64,000 nt of DNA from Novosphingobium sp. MD-1 (GCF_001014975.1 NZ_BBXA01000033.1:1-64000); one strand, 5' to 3'. Positions 32,495 through 41,494 are shown, counted from the first letter of the stretch. Numbers and translations: made by a program. Notes: generated by a model not told the origin, from the letters alone.

Positions 32495-35032
32495 TCACAT
32501 GCCGCCGAACCGCTTGCGGAACGCTGCGAACAGGCCGCCATCGCGCAGCATGGCGAACTGGCTGTCCGACCAGACATCGGCCCGCGCATCCAGGCGCAGC
32601 GGTTCGTCCTGCCCCGGCTCGAGGATTTCGGCCACCAGCGTCCGGTCCGCCTCCGAAAGCGCTGCAACGCCGCGCAGCGCGATCCTCGCCCCGGCGCTCA
32701 CGCCCGAAAGATCCGCCTCAACGACTACCGGCAGCACGCCCAGCGCAATCAGATTCGCACGATGGATGCGCTCGAAGCTGCGGGCGATGACCGCGCGAAC
32801 ACCCAGCAGCGCCGTTCCCTTGGCCGCCCAGTCGCGCGCGGAACCAGTGCCGTAGTTCTCGCCCGCCAGCACCACCACGGGCACGCCCAGCGCCGCGAAC
32901 GCCATAGCCGCGTCATGGATCGCGCATTCCGCCCCGTCCGGCCCGATCGTCCGGTTGCCCGGCGCGCTGACGAGGCGGTTTTCCAGTCGCGCGTTGTCGA
33001 ACGTGCCCCGCAGCATAACGTGATGGTTCGCCCGCCGGTCGCCATAGCTGCCGAAGCTGCCCTCGGCAGCGCCGGTCGATCGCAGATAGGCCGCGGCCGG
33101 CGTATCGGGCTGGATGCGCCCGATCGGGGAAATGTGGTCCGTGGTCACGTTGTCGCCCAGCACCAGCAAGGCGCGTGCATCGACGATGTCCCCCAACAGC
33201 CCCGTGCGTGGTTCGTCGAAGAAAGGCGGTGGCTGAATGAAGGCGGATAGCGCATCCCAGGGGAATTGCGGTGTGCAAGCAGCGTCCAGCGCTGCCCAGG
33301 CTTCCGTGTCGCCAGCTTCGGCAGTGCTATCGCGCCAGTGCGTCATCGCGTGCGCGATCTCATCCGGATCGGGCCATATGTCGCGCAGGAACACCGGCTG
33401 GCCGTTCCGGTCATGCCCCAGCGGATCGGCGGAAAGATCGGCATAGAGGTTGCCCGCCAGCGCTCCGGCCACAACCAGCGGCGGCGAGGCGAGATAGTTC
33501 GCGCCGACCGCGGGGTGAATGCGGTTCTCGAAATTGCGGTTGCCCGAAAGCAGCGAGACCAAAAGGTCCGGCGCGTCCGGTCCGGTCAATGCGGGCTTGA
33601 GATCGCCCGAATTGCCGACACAGGTGGTGCAGCCGAAACCCACGACGTGAAAACCCAGCGCATCGAGCGCGTCCTGCAACCCCGCCCGCAGCAGCAGCGC
33701 GGCAATACGGCGCGAGCCTGGCGCAAGCGAGGTCTTGACCCAACCGGGAACCGACAGTCCTCGTGCGATGGCCTTGCGCGCCACCAGCCCCGCCGTCAGC
33801 ATCACCTCGGGATTCGCGGTGTTCGTACAACTGGTGATCGCCGCGATGGCCACCGCCCCATTGCCCGGATGGGCACGGTCGACCGGCGGCGCCAGCGCGG
33901 GAAACCGGCTTTCGAGACTGGCGCGGACCTCGGACAAGGTCCGTACCTGTTGCGGACGATGCGGCCCCGCCATGACCGGCCGGACCTCGTCCAGCGCGAT
34001 GGCAAGCGAGCGCGAATAGCGTCGCGCCGGGCCTGCCCCGCGCCATAGCCCCGTTTCCAACGCATAGGCGCGATAGGCCGCCAGCACGCTGGCATCGCGG
34101 CCCATCGTCTCCAGATAGGCCAGCGTTTCCTCGTCGACGGGAAACAGCGCAGCCGTCGCCCCGTATTCAGGGCACATATTGGCGATGGCCGCTCGATCGG
34201 GCAGCGAAAGCCAGGAAAGTGCAACGCCATCGAATTCCACGATCTGGTCGACCACACCCTCCGCGCGCAACCGCGCGGCCACGTGCAGGGCGATATCGGT
34301 CGCCGTCACGCCAATGGGCCGGGCGCCGGTCAGCACCACTTCGCACACGCGCGGCAGCGGGATCGGCACCGGCGCGCCGAGTGCGGCCTGCTCCGCCTCG
34401 ATCCCGCCCACGCCCCAGCCAAGCACGCCCAGTGCGTTGACCATTGTGGTGTGGCTGTCCGTACCAATGACAGTCTCCGCCATCCAGCCGCCGGGCATTT
34501 CCGGCGCGGGAACGGCACCGTTGGTCAGCATCTCCAGGTTGATCTGGTGGCAGATGCCCTGCCCCGGCGGCACCACGCGGAATTTGGGAAAGGCGTGCTC
34601 GGCCCATTTGAAGAAGCGGTAACGCTCACCATTGCGGGCGTATTCGAGCGCCAGATTGCGAGTCGTCGCTTCCGGTGTGCCGCTGTAATCCACGCGTACC
34701 GAATGATCGATGACCAGATCGATCGGAATCGCGGCGTCGACCTCGCCCGGGGCATGGCCGTGCGCCACGGCATGATCGCGCAACGCGGCCAGGTCGGCCA
34801 TCGCCGCGACACCGGCGGTATCCTGCATCAGGATGCGTGCCGGGCGGAACGGCAGTTCCGCCATCGCCTCGCCGCGTTGCAGCCATTCCTCGAACCGCGC
34901 GACCAGCGGCGCCGGCTCGGCCTCGTGCGCCAGCACGTTTTCGAGCAGGATGACCAGAGATCGCGGCAAGTGCGCCAGCGCGGCGCTGCGGATGGCGGAA
35001 AGCCGCGAAAGCGGCGTCAGGCAGGCATTCAT
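32495..35032 (-). CDS. Aconitase-family hydratase
   Basis: An 845-residue AcnA-like protein holding both the [4Fe-4S] catalytic domains and the swivel domain (from about 620: LLVLGDNVTTDHISPIGRI, then ENYGTGSARDWAAKG) in one chain. Three cluster cysteines are present: C402 in SCTN and C468/C471 in GCTTCVGNSG. Other blocks: RILMQDTAGVAA, LVIDHSV, GTDSHTTMVN. The catabolic context suggests it hydrates a cis-unsaturated dicarboxylate such as maleate or citraconate, as the LeuCD-like maleate hydratases of gentisate pathways do; ordinary aconitase activity is not excluded. ATG 35032 is preferred: 31 nt after the HMG-CoA-lyase-like gene. Confidence 0.85.
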   Translation of the reverse strand: MNACLTPLSRLSAIRSAALAHLPRSLVILLENVLAHEAEPAPLVARFEEWLQRGEAMAELPFRPARILMQDTAGVAAMADLAALRDHAVAHGHAPGEVDAAIPIDLVIDHSVRVDYSGTPEATTRNLALEYARNGERYRFFKWAEHAFPKFRVVPPGQGICHQINLEMLTNGAVPAPEMPGGWMAETVIGTDSHTTMVNALGVLGWGVGGIEAEQAALGAPVPIPLPRVCEVVLTGARPIGVTATDIALHVAARLRAEGVVDQIVEFDGVALSWLSLPDRAAIANMCPEYGATAALFPVDEETLAYLETMGRDASVLAAYRAYALETGLWRGAGPARRYSRSLAIALDEVRPVMAGPHRPQQVRTLSEVRASLESRFPALAPPVDRAHPGNGAVAIAAITSCTNTANPEVMLTAGLVARKAIARGLSVPGWVKTSLAPGSRRIAALLLRAGLQDALDALGFHVVGFGCTTCVGNSGDLKPALTGPDAPDLLVSLLSGNRNFENRIHPAVGANYLASPPLVVAGALAGNLYADLSADPLGHDRNGQPVFLRDIWPDPDEIAHAMTHWRDSTAEAGDTEAWAALDAACTPQFPWDALSAFIQPPPFFDEPRTGLLGDIVDARALLVLGDNVTTDHISPIGRIQPDTPAAAYLRSTGAAEGSFGSYGDRRANHHVMLRGTFDNARLENRLVSAPGNRTIGPDGAECAIHDAAMAFAALGVPVVVLAGENYGTGSARDWAAKGTALLGVRAVIARSFERIHRANLIALGVLPVVVEADLSGVSAGARIALRGVAALSEADRTLVAEILEPGQDEPLRLDARADVWSDSQFAMLRDGGLFAAFRKRFGGM

Positions 35033-35063
35033 CGATCGGGCTTTCGCGAGGATCAGGCGAACA

Positions 35064-36026
35064 TCACGACGCGGCGATGCGCGAACGCAGCGCGGCAAGG
35101 CTACCGCCGGTCTTGACCTTGCCGGGCAGCGGATGGCCGACGATCTCTTCCGCCAGCCTTGCGCATTCGGCCAGTTTTTCCAGATCGACGCCGGTCTCGA
35201 TACCCATCTCCTCGCACATCAGCACGAAATCCTCGGTGCAGATGTTGCCGGCCGCGCCGGCATGCGCGGCGAACGGGCAACCGCCCAGCCCGGCTACCGC
35301 CGCGTCGAAATGCTGCACGCCCATCTGCAGCCCGGCATAGGCATTGGCGAGGCCCAGCCCGCGCGTATCGTGGAGGTGGAGCGAAAGGTCCACGTCTGGG
35401 TTGGCGTCCTGCACCATGCCAACCACGCGACGGATGCGTTCGGGCGTGGCCCAGGCCATCGTGTCGCCGAGCCCGATCAGCGAAAGGTCTTCCCCCTGAT
35501 CGCGCGCGATCGCGCGCATCTCGTTCACCAGCGCGACAATCTTGGCCGGGGCCACGTCGCCTTCGAAATTGCAGCCGAACGCGGCGGTCACGAAGCCGGT
35601 GCGCACCGGAATTCCATGCGCCTGATACATCTTCACCAGTTCCGGCTGGGCGGCAAGCTGCTGCTGCGGATCCCGGTTCTGGTTGCGCTTGAGGAAAGCG
35701 TCGGACGCGTAGAGCGTCAGCTTGCCCTCCAGATAAAGCCTGCCCGTAGCGATAGCGCGGATCAGCCCCTGCTGGTTCAGCCACAGCCCGGCATAGCGCA
35801 CTCCCTCGCGCGGGGTCATCCCGGCGACGACCGCTTCCGCATCAGCCATGCCCGGCACCTTGCCGGGATGAACGAACGAAGTGACCTGGATATACTCCAG
35901 CCCAGTATCCGAAAGCGCATCGACCAGCCGGATCTTTTCCGTGGTCGGAATCAGGCGCTTCTCGATCTGGAAGCCTTCTCGCGGCCCTTCTTCCTTGATA
36001 AACACGCGCGAGGGCAGATCGGTCAT
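35064..36026 (-). CDS. HMG-CoA lyase-like enzyme, candidate citramalyl-CoA lyase
   Basis: A 320-residue TIM-barrel lyase of the HMG-CoA lyase family. The Cys-loop signature is AVAGLGGCPFA, the metal histidines are in LSLHLHDTRGLGLANA, and a G-rich AGNICTEDF follows. The first metal block reads EEGPREGFQ, with Glu where classic HMG-CoA lyases have Asp (GPRDGLQ), so the substrate may differ. With the neighbouring CoA-transferase and hydratase, cleavage of citramalyl-CoA (or malyl-type CoA) to acetyl-CoA and pyruvate is a reasonable inference. AAGGA precedes ATG 36026. First gene of an operon with the hydratase, divergent from the IclR gene. Confidence 0.85.
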   Translation of the reverse strand: MTDLPSRVFIKEEGPREGFQIEKRLIPTTEKIRLVDALSDTGLEYIQVTSFVHPGKVPGMADAEAVVAGMTPREGVRYAGLWLNQQGLIRAIATGRLYLEGKLTLYASDAFLKRNQNRDPQQQLAAQPELVKMYQAHGIPVRTGFVTAAFGCNFEGDVAPAKIVALVNEMRAIARDQGEDLSLIGLGDTMAWATPERIRRVVGMVQDANPDVDLSLHLHDTRGLGLANAYAGLQMGVQHFDAAVAGLGGCPFAAHAGAAGNICTEDFVLMCEEMGIETGVDLEKLAECARLAEEIVGHPLPGKVKTGGSLAALRSRIAAS

Positions 36027-36080
36027 GTGCTGGTTCCTTCACCGAACATTTGTTTTCGCCGCAAATAGCCATTGACAGAT

Positions 36081-36106
36081 TGAACCGACGTTCTGCTAAA
36101 TAGAAC
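36081..36106 (+). promoter_or_regulatory. Island operator copy 2 (between HMG-CoA-lyase-like gene and IclR gene)
   Basis: TTGAAC (36080-36085, shifted by one base), core GACGTTCTGCTAAA (36087-36100), then TAGAAC (36101-36106). TTGACA at 36072-36077 and CTAAAT at 36096-36101 form a plausible -35/-10 for the IclR gene, so the operator would overlap that promoter: autorepression is likely. Confidence 0.7.
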
Positions 36107-36140
36107 AACCAATAAGGCTTAGGCGGGGCATCCCAAAATC

Positions 36141-36854
36141 ATGAATTCCAAGGCAGGCGTCGCGGCGGTCGACCGCGCATTCGATATCCTTCACGCCTTC
36201 CGGCACGACAAACCGGTCCTCACCCTTGCGGAAATCTCGCGCATTACCGGCCTCTACAAGAGCACCATCCTCAGGCTGATGGGATCGCTCGAAAAGTACG
36301 GCTTCGTCTGGCAGCGCGCGGATGGGAGCTATCAGCTCGGCGCAGGCCTGCTGGCCTTGTCCACCGTGTTCCAGGACGCTTTCGACCTGCGGCAGTTCAT
36401 CGATCCCGTGCTGGACGATCTGGTGGCGCAGACTGCCGAAGGCGCATCGTTCTTCATCCGCGACGGCGAATACCAGGTCTGCCTGTTCCGCGCCGAAGGG
36501 CGCCATACCGTGCGCGACTATTCGATCCGCCAAGGCGACCGGCGCGAACTCAACCGCAGCGCCGCGTCCACCATCCTGCGCGACTATGAAGCAATGCCCT
36601 ATGCCCCGCTTACGCCGGACAATGCCTGCGTCATCTCGATCGGCAGCGTCGATCCGGAAATGGCGGCGGTCGGCGTCCCCGTGTTCGGCGCCGGGCACAA
36701 ACTGATGGGCGCAATCACGCTTTCCGGCCCCAGCGCGCGCTTCACCGACGATTACGTCGAAAAGCTGCGCCCGATCGCGATCGACGCCGCCGCGCGGCTC
36801 TCGATCAATCTGGGCGAAACGCCCGCCCGCTTCGCGCAGGTTCGCGCGGGCTGA
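36141..36854 (+). CDS. IclR-family transcriptional regulator
   Basis: A 237-residue regulator. The N-terminal winged helix is typical (AAVDRAFDILHAFRH, LAEISRITGLYKSTILRLMGSLEKYGFV), followed by the IclR effector domain (FFIRDGEYQVCLFRAEG, the IRQGDRRELNRSAAST block, IGSVDPEMAAVGVPVFG). These proteins bind small aromatic or organic-acid effectors and often control aromatic catabolism. It sits centrally in the island beside an operator copy; IclR relatives such as PcaU and PobR bind three-part operators, which resembles the repeated element here. It is the best candidate for the island regulator. Confidence 0.9.
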   Translation: MNSKAGVAAVDRAFDILHAFRHDKPVLTLAEISRITGLYKSTILRLMGSLEKYGFVWQRADGSYQLGAGLLALSTVFQDAFDLRQFIDPVLDDLVAQTAEGASFFIRDGEYQVCLFRAEGRHTVRDYSIRQGDRRELNRSAASTILRDYEAMPYAPLTPDNACVISIGSVDPEMAAVGVPVFGAGHKLMGAITLSGPSARFTDDYVEKLRPIAIDAAARLSINLGETPARFAQVRAG

Positions 36855-36910
36855 TCCGGGATGGGACGGCGGACTTCCCGCCGCTGCCACGCCGACCTTG
36901 GCGCAAGCTC

Positions 36911-38146
36911 TCAAATCGCGCCTCCGGCCTTCAACGTCTCCAGCACCGCCGTGTCCCGGCCCAGCGCGCCGAATATCTCGGCATTGTCGGCCCCCAGCAG
37001 GGGCGGTGCGGAGCGTGCGGCCGGCTGGCTGTCGCCCAGGCTGTAACCTGCGCGGCAGACCTTGACCGTTTCGAGCCCCGGCTGGCCCATGGGGATTTCA
37101 TGGATCAGGCCCCGCGCCGCGATCTGCGGGTGCGCTAGGATTTCGGGAATGGACAGGATGCGACCGGCGGGAATGCCGTTGGCGTTGAGCAGGTCCTCCC
37201 ATTCCGCGGCCCCCTGCGCGCCAAGCGCGTCGTCCAGAAGCGCGTTGAGCGCCGCGCGATTGGCCTTGCGCGCCTCGCGCTCGGCAAAGCGCGGATCGGT
37301 CTTGAGCGCGGAAAGCCCCACCAGATCACACAACCGCTCGAACTGTTCCTGCTTGTTCGCCGCGATGTTGATCTGGCCGTCGGCGCAGCGGAACGCGCCG
37401 GAAGGCGCAGCCGTCGTGTTCTGGTTGCCGATCGGCTGCGCCTCGACACCCGCGATCAGGTAGTTCGATACCGCCCAGCCCATGGCCGAAATCGTCGCAT
37501 CGAGCATGGCGAGGTCGATATAGGCCCCTTCCCCGCTGTGCTGGCGCCGGAACAGCGCGCTCACCACGGCAAAGGCCGCGGCCAGCCCGCCCAGCGTATC
37601 GCACAACGGATAGCCGACGCGCAGCGGCGCGGACTGCGCATCGCCGGTAATGCTCATCACCCCCGACAGGCCTTGCACGATCTGGTCGTAGGCCGGGTTG
37701 GCGCTGAGCGGCCCTTCCTGCCCGAAGCCCGAAATCGCGCAATAGACAATGCGCGGGTTAATCGCCCGCACTTCCTCGTAACCGAAACCCAGCCGATCCA
37801 TCACGCGCGGCCGGAAGTTCTCGACCACCACGTCCGCCGTCACCAGCAGATCGCGGAACAGTGCCTTGCCATCCGGATGCTTGAGATCGATCGTCACCGA
37901 CTTCTTGCCCGCGTTCTGCGCCAGGAACGAGGTGCCGAGCATCATCGCATTGAGCGCCGGGGACGCGCCGAGCTTGCGCGCAAGATCGCCCTCTTTCGGA
38001 TTCTCGACCTTGATGACCTCCGCACCCAGCATGGCCATCTGATAGGTGGCATAGGGGCCGGACAGCACGTTGGTTAGATCGAGCACCCGCACGCCCGCCA
38101 GAAGGTCGGCAGGCGGACGGACGGCAGAAGCGGCAGCCTCCGTCAT
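36911..38146 (-). CDS. Class III (CaiB/BaiF) acyl-CoA transferase
   Basis: A 411-residue family III CoA-transferase. Features: RVLDLTNVLSGPYATYQMAMLGAEVIKVENP at the N-terminus (as successive motifs), KSVTIDLKHPDG, VENFRPRVMDRLG, and the catalytic Asp in NPAYDQIVQGLSG (D154). Such enzymes pass CoA from succinyl- or acetyl-CoA to a carboxylic acid. As last gene of the gentisate operon, together with the lyase-like gene, its acceptor is probably a C4-C5 hydroxy-diacid such as citramalate; this is inference. It starts 2 nt after the monooxygenase stop. Confidence 0.88.
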   Translation of the reverse strand: MTEAAASAVRPPADLLAGVRVLDLTNVLSGPYATYQMAMLGAEVIKVENPKEGDLARKLGASPALNAMMLGTSFLAQNAGKKSVTIDLKHPDGKALFRDLLVTADVVVENFRPRVMDRLGFGYEEVRAINPRIVYCAISGFGQEGPLSANPAYDQIVQGLSGVMSITGDAQSAPLRVGYPLCDTLGGLAAAFAVVSALFRRQHSGEGAYIDLAMLDATISAMGWAVSNYLIAGVEAQPIGNQNTTAAPSGAFRCADGQINIAANKQEQFERLCDLVGLSALKTDPRFAEREARKANRAALNALLDDALGAQGAAEWEDLLNANGIPAGRILSIPEILAHPQIAARGLIHEIPMGQPGLETVKVCRAGYSLGDSQPAARSAPPLLGADNAEIFGALGRDTAVLETLKAGGAI

Positions 38147-38148
38147 GC

Positions 38149-39345
38149 TCAGATCTCGGCGGTCAGAACGTCGTAGCGATAGAGCCAGTCGTAGCGATCG
38201 TTGATCGGATCACGGCTCCATTCGCTTTCCATGTACTTCACCGCGCCTTCCTCGGTCGCCAGCGCGGTTTCGTGGAAGCGGGCGGTGTTTTCCTTGGCCC
38301 CGCGCACCATGCGGCTCGTGCGGTCGACGCGCGCGGCCTCGTAGCGCAGCAGGGCTTCCTTCGGATCGTCGTACTGGTCAAGGCAACGGCCCAGCACCAC
38401 GCCGTCCTCGATCGACATCACCGCACCTTGTGCCAGGAACGGCAGCGTGGCGTGGCAGGCGTCGCCCAGCAGGGTCGAACGGCCCTCGCTCCACTTCTGG
38501 CGCGGCGTGCGTTCCATGAACGCCCACTTCATTACCGTCGGCGCGGACCGGATCAGCGTCTGCACGTCCTCGTGCCAGCCGGCGAAATCGTTGGCGCATT
38601 CCTCAATGCTGCCCTGCGTATACCAGGATTCGACCTGCCAGTCGTTGCGCTCGATCGTGCCGATCATGTTCATCAGCTTGCCGCCGCGCAGCGGATAGTT
38701 GACCATGTGGCCCCCTGGCCCGATCCACGTCCAGCCTACCATCTGGCGCATATGTTCGGGCAGACACTCCATGGGGATCACGGCGCGCCAGGCGATCATG
38801 CCGGTGAAATTGGCTTCGTCATCGCCGAACAGGCACTTGCGCACGGTGGATTTCACGCCATCGGCACCGATCAGGATATCGCCTTCCACGGTCTTGCCGC
38901 CGACCAGGTGCAGCGCCACGCCGTCTTCCCGGTTGGTCACGTTCTCTACCGCCGCGCCCAGATGGATCGCTTGGGGCGCCATCGCGCGCACCGCATCGAC
39001 CAGCGTTCCCAGAAGGTCCGGCCGATAGACCGTGAGATAGGGATAGCCGTATTTCTCGATCGCCATCTGGCCCAGATCGAACATCGGCCACGCCCGCCCG
39101 GTGTTCCACAGGCGGAACTCCTTGCGGCGCGGCGCGCAGGACGCGGCCTTCAGCGTCTCGAACACGCCCAGCGCATCGAGCGCCCGCGCGCCGTTGGGGC
39201 TGATCTGAACGCCCGCGCCCACCTCGCCCAGTTCGGGCGCCTGCTCGTACACCTCGACGTCATAGCCGCGCCGCAGCAGGGAAAGGGCGGCCGCCATGCC
39301 GCCGATGCCACCACCGGCGATAAGGATCTTGGGCGATTTGGTCAT
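38149..39345 (-). CDS. FAD-dependent aromatic monooxygenase (salicylate/3-hydroxybenzoate hydroxylase type)
   Basis: A 398-residue class A flavoprotein monooxygenase. The FAD fold begins ILIAGGGIGGMAAALSLL, the mid DG motif is in LIGADGVKSTVRK, and the GD motif is GDACHATLPFLAQGAVMSIEDG. The C-terminus DWLYRYDV is usual in the salicylate hydroxylase/3-hydroxybenzoate 6-hydroxylase branch. Beside gentisate dioxygenase it most likely makes gentisate or a substituted gentisate from a hydroxybenzoate using NAD(P)H and O2. The operon order is hydrolase, dioxygenase, this gene, CoA-transferase. Confidence 0.87.
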   Translation of the reverse strand: MTKSPKILIAGGGIGGMAAALSLLRRGYDVEVYEQAPELGEVGAGVQISPNGARALDALGVFETLKAASCAPRRKEFRLWNTGRAWPMFDLGQMAIEKYGYPYLTVYRPDLLGTLVDAVRAMAPQAIHLGAAVENVTNREDGVALHLVGGKTVEGDILIGADGVKSTVRKCLFGDDEANFTGMIAWRAVIPMECLPEHMRQMVGWTWIGPGGHMVNYPLRGGKLMNMIGTIERNDWQVESWYTQGSIEECANDFAGWHEDVQTLIRSAPTVMKWAFMERTPRQKWSEGRSTLLGDACHATLPFLAQGAVMSIEDGVVLGRCLDQYDDPKEALLRYEAARVDRTSRMVRGAKENTARFHETALATEEGAVKYMESEWSRDPINDRYDWLYRYDVLTAEI

Positions 39346-39385
39346 GCCATGCTCCGGAATGAAAGTTGGTTGCGATGCCGCGCGA

Positions 39386-40333
39386 TCACGGCGTTTCGGT
39401 CCTCAGCCAGCCAAGCTTGGCGAGGACGGGTTCATCGGTGACCTGGAGAAGCACCGCATCTTCGGCGGCGTGGTGCGTGAACGGGCGCCACGCCGGAATC
39501 GCCACGGTATCCCCGAAGCGCCATTCCATCGCCTGCCCGTCCACCACGGTCGTGCCGTTGCCACGCACGACGGCAAAGATGTTGTTCGCGGTCGTGCGCA
39601 GGGACGCGGTTTCTACCCCCGCGGGTATCCGCATCATGCGCAGGGCGATCGTATCGAGCTGCGCCGGCCCCAGCGTCACCGATGCCGGCGCGCCCTCGCC
39701 CACCCGCGCCTGCTCCGCATCCAGGGCGGCGAGCGTGTCTTCCCAGCGGAACGCGATCGGCGCTTCGGCCAGTTCGGTCACGTCCGCTTCCAGCCCTGCC
39801 GGATGCGGTTGGTAGAACATCGGCTCCATCAGATGCACCAGCGGCACATCGAGGAAATCCATCCAGTAGCAATCCTCGCCGCCGCCATTGGCGTGCGAGT
39901 GCCAGGCCCAGTTTGGCGTCAGCAGCACGTCGCCCGGCCGCATTTCCACCTGGCTGCCGTCGACCACGGTGTAAGTACCGCGCCCTTCAAGGATCAGCCG
40001 CAGCGCGTTGGGCGTATGGCGATGGGCGCGGGCGACCTCGCCCGGCCGGATCATCTGGTAAGCCGCCACGATCGTGCGCACCGTGGAATAGACGTTGCCT
40101 TCCACGGGGTTGAACATCGTCAGGTTGCGGCGTTCCGCCTGTGCGGTATCGACCAGCCGCCCGGCGCGGTCGAGGATCGGCTTGACCTCGGCATAGCGCC
40201 AGACGTGCGGCAGGAAATTACGCCGCGGCTCGGGCCACAGCGCCGGGAATTTCCGGTGCCAGCCGCCCTCCATGTTCATGCTCGCGAAGGCGTCGTACAG
40301 CGCCTCCAGCGAATCCGCTTCCGGAGCCGCCAT
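39386..40333 (-). CDS. Gentisate 1,2-dioxygenase-type bicupin
   Basis: A 315-residue bicupin ring-cleavage dioxygenase. The first cupin carries the iron-binding block AHRHTPNALRLILEGRG (H104, H106) and GDVLLTPNWAWHSHANGG (H145), the standard gentisate dioxygenase pattern; the second cupin (about 215-305) lacks a full metal site, as is usual. It cleaves the ring between C1 and C2 of gentisate, giving maleylpyruvate. Related 1-hydroxy-2-naphthoate and salicylate dioxygenases share the fold. It starts 2 nt after the stop of the FAH-type hydrolase gene. Confidence 0.9.
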   Translation of the reverse strand: MAAPEADSLEALYDAFASMNMEGGWHRKFPALWPEPRRNFLPHVWRYAEVKPILDRAGRLVDTAQAERRNLTMFNPVEGNVYSTVRTIVAAYQMIRPGEVARAHRHTPNALRLILEGRGTYTVVDGSQVEMRPGDVLLTPNWAWHSHANGGGEDCYWMDFLDVPLVHLMEPMFYQPHPAGLEADVTELAEAPIAFRWEDTLAALDAEQARVGEGAPASVTLGPAQLDTIALRMMRIPAGVETASLRTTANNIFAVVRGNGTTVVDGQAMEWRFGDTVAIPAWRPFTHHAAEDAVLLQVTDEPVLAKLGWLRTETP

Positions 40334-40335
40334 GG

Positions 40336-41226
40336 TCAGGCCTGCTTGATGATCGGCGGCACGTAGGGCTGCGCGAAGACTTCGGTCATGCCGAGATCGC
40401 CCTGCACCACGTCCACGTTCATTTCGCCGATCCGGTCGATCACGATGCGTATGCGATCACCGTCCACCACGGGACCGACGCCTTCAGGCGTACCGGTCGC
40501 GATCACGTCACCGGGATAGAGCGTCATCACCGCCGAGGCGGTTTCGATCATGCCCGGAATATCGAGCACCAGATCGCGTGTATTGGCGGACTGCCGCAGG
40601 TCGCCATTGACCCACAGCTTCAGGTCGAGCGACGCCGGATCGGGCACTTCGTCGGCGGTCACCACCCAAGGCCCGATCGGGCAGAAGCTGTCGTATGCCT
40701 TGCGGAACACGCGCTCCTCGCGCCCGCGCACCACCATGTCGAGCAGGCAGGTGTAGCCGAACACCGCCTCGCGCCAGTTCTCGCGCGGAAGGCCGCGCAC
40801 TTCCTTGCCGATGATGATGCCCAGTTCGCTTTCGTGGTGCACTTCACGCCCCGGCACCCGCGGCAGCACCACCGGATCGGACGGCCCCGAAAGCGACGAG
40901 CACGGCTTCAGGAAGAAGCCCTGGTTGGTCGCACGGTACTGCGCCTGCATTTCGCGCCCATGCGCGTGATAGTTCACCGGATAGGCGATGACCTTGTTCG
41001 GCCACGGCACCGGCGTTTCCAGCCGGACATCGGCCAGCGGCTTGCGCGCAGCGGCGGCGAGCGCCGCCTCGATCTTGGGGCGCAGCGCTTCGAAATCGCG
41101 GATCAGCCGCAGCGGACCGACCGCCGGCCATTCCGCAGGATCGATGCCGCAGACATCGGTGACATCGACGATCTCGTCGCCAAGGCACACCCCGATCCTG
41201 CCACCATCAAATCTCGCGAGCCGCAT
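40336..41226 (-). CDS. FAH-family hydrolase, candidate maleylpyruvate/fumarylpyruvate hydrolase
   Basis: A 296-residue fumarylacetoacetate-hydrolase-fold enzyme. The metal site is in VHHESELGIIIGKEVRG, with GYTCLLDMVVRG, CPIGPWVVTADEVPDP and ATGTPEGVGPV. In gentisate clusters this family hydrolyses fumarylpyruvate, or maleylpyruvate directly (HbzF type). No maleylpyruvate isomerase gene is seen nearby, which favours direct hydrolysis. First gene of the four-gene operon; AGGAAGAG lies before ATG 41226 and operator 3 ends 13 nt upstream. Confidence 0.88.
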   Translation of the reverse strand: MRLARFDGGRIGVCLGDEIVDVTDVCGIDPAEWPAVGPLRLIRDFEALRPKIEAALAAAARKPLADVRLETPVPWPNKVIAYPVNYHAHGREMQAQYRATNQGFFLKPCSSLSGPSDPVVLPRVPGREVHHESELGIIIGKEVRGLPRENWREAVFGYTCLLDMVVRGREERVFRKAYDSFCPIGPWVVTADEVPDPASLDLKLWVNGDLRQSANTRDLVLDIPGMIETASAVMTLYPGDVIATGTPEGVGPVVDGDRIRIVIDRIGEMNVDVVQGDLGMTEVFAQPYVPPIIKQA

Positions 41227-41238
41227 AATCTCTTCCTC

Positions 41239-41264
41239 GTTCTATTTAACAGAACATCGTTCTT
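41239..41264 (-). promoter_or_regulatory. Island operator copy 3 (upstream of the gentisate operon)
   Basis: Read on the minus strand: AAGAAC, core GATGTTCTGTTAAA, then TAGAAC. This is the best full match to the consensus, including a perfect AGAAC/GTTCT palindrome, and lies 13-38 nt upstream of the start of the hydrolase gene. Confidence 0.75.
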
Positions 41265-41408
41265 TTATTAACACAGCCAGATGTGAAATCAATTGTATTC
41301 GCGTGCTGAGACCGCATTTTTTCGGAATCGGAAGCGTCCCGCCGTTCCCGTTCATCCGGCTCGCCGTCCCGCATCGTGCCGCGGAATTTCCCGAGGCGCG
41401 GACACACG

Positions 41409-41442
41409 ACGGGCGCGGACGACATCTGCCTTCCGCGCCCGT
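41409..41442 (-). terminator. Hairpin between the TonB receptor gene and the gentisate operon
   Basis: Perfect 10-bp stem CGGGCGCGGA / TCCGCGCCCG (extendable by an A-T pair) with a 12-nt loop, 53 nt past the receptor stop. No T-run, so only a possible terminator. A second short hairpin (CCCCG cac CGGGG) is at 41451-41463. The remaining 41265-41494 contains no gene. Confidence 0.45.
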
Positions 41443-41494
41443 TGCCGGAACCCCGCACCGGGGCGGCGGCCTCATCGCCCCCCGGCCTGCCCCA

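Noticed and set aside
32495..35032. Housekeeping TCA-cycle aconitase
   Set aside because: Not excluded, but its operon with a lyase-like gene, the operator upstream and its position inside a catabolic island make a pathway-specific hydratase more likely.
39386..40333. Homogentisate dioxygenase, given the FAH-type hydrolase next door
   Set aside because: Length (315 residues) and the HRHTPNALR and HSHANGG blocks fit the gentisate bicupin family; homogentisate dioxygenase is longer and different.
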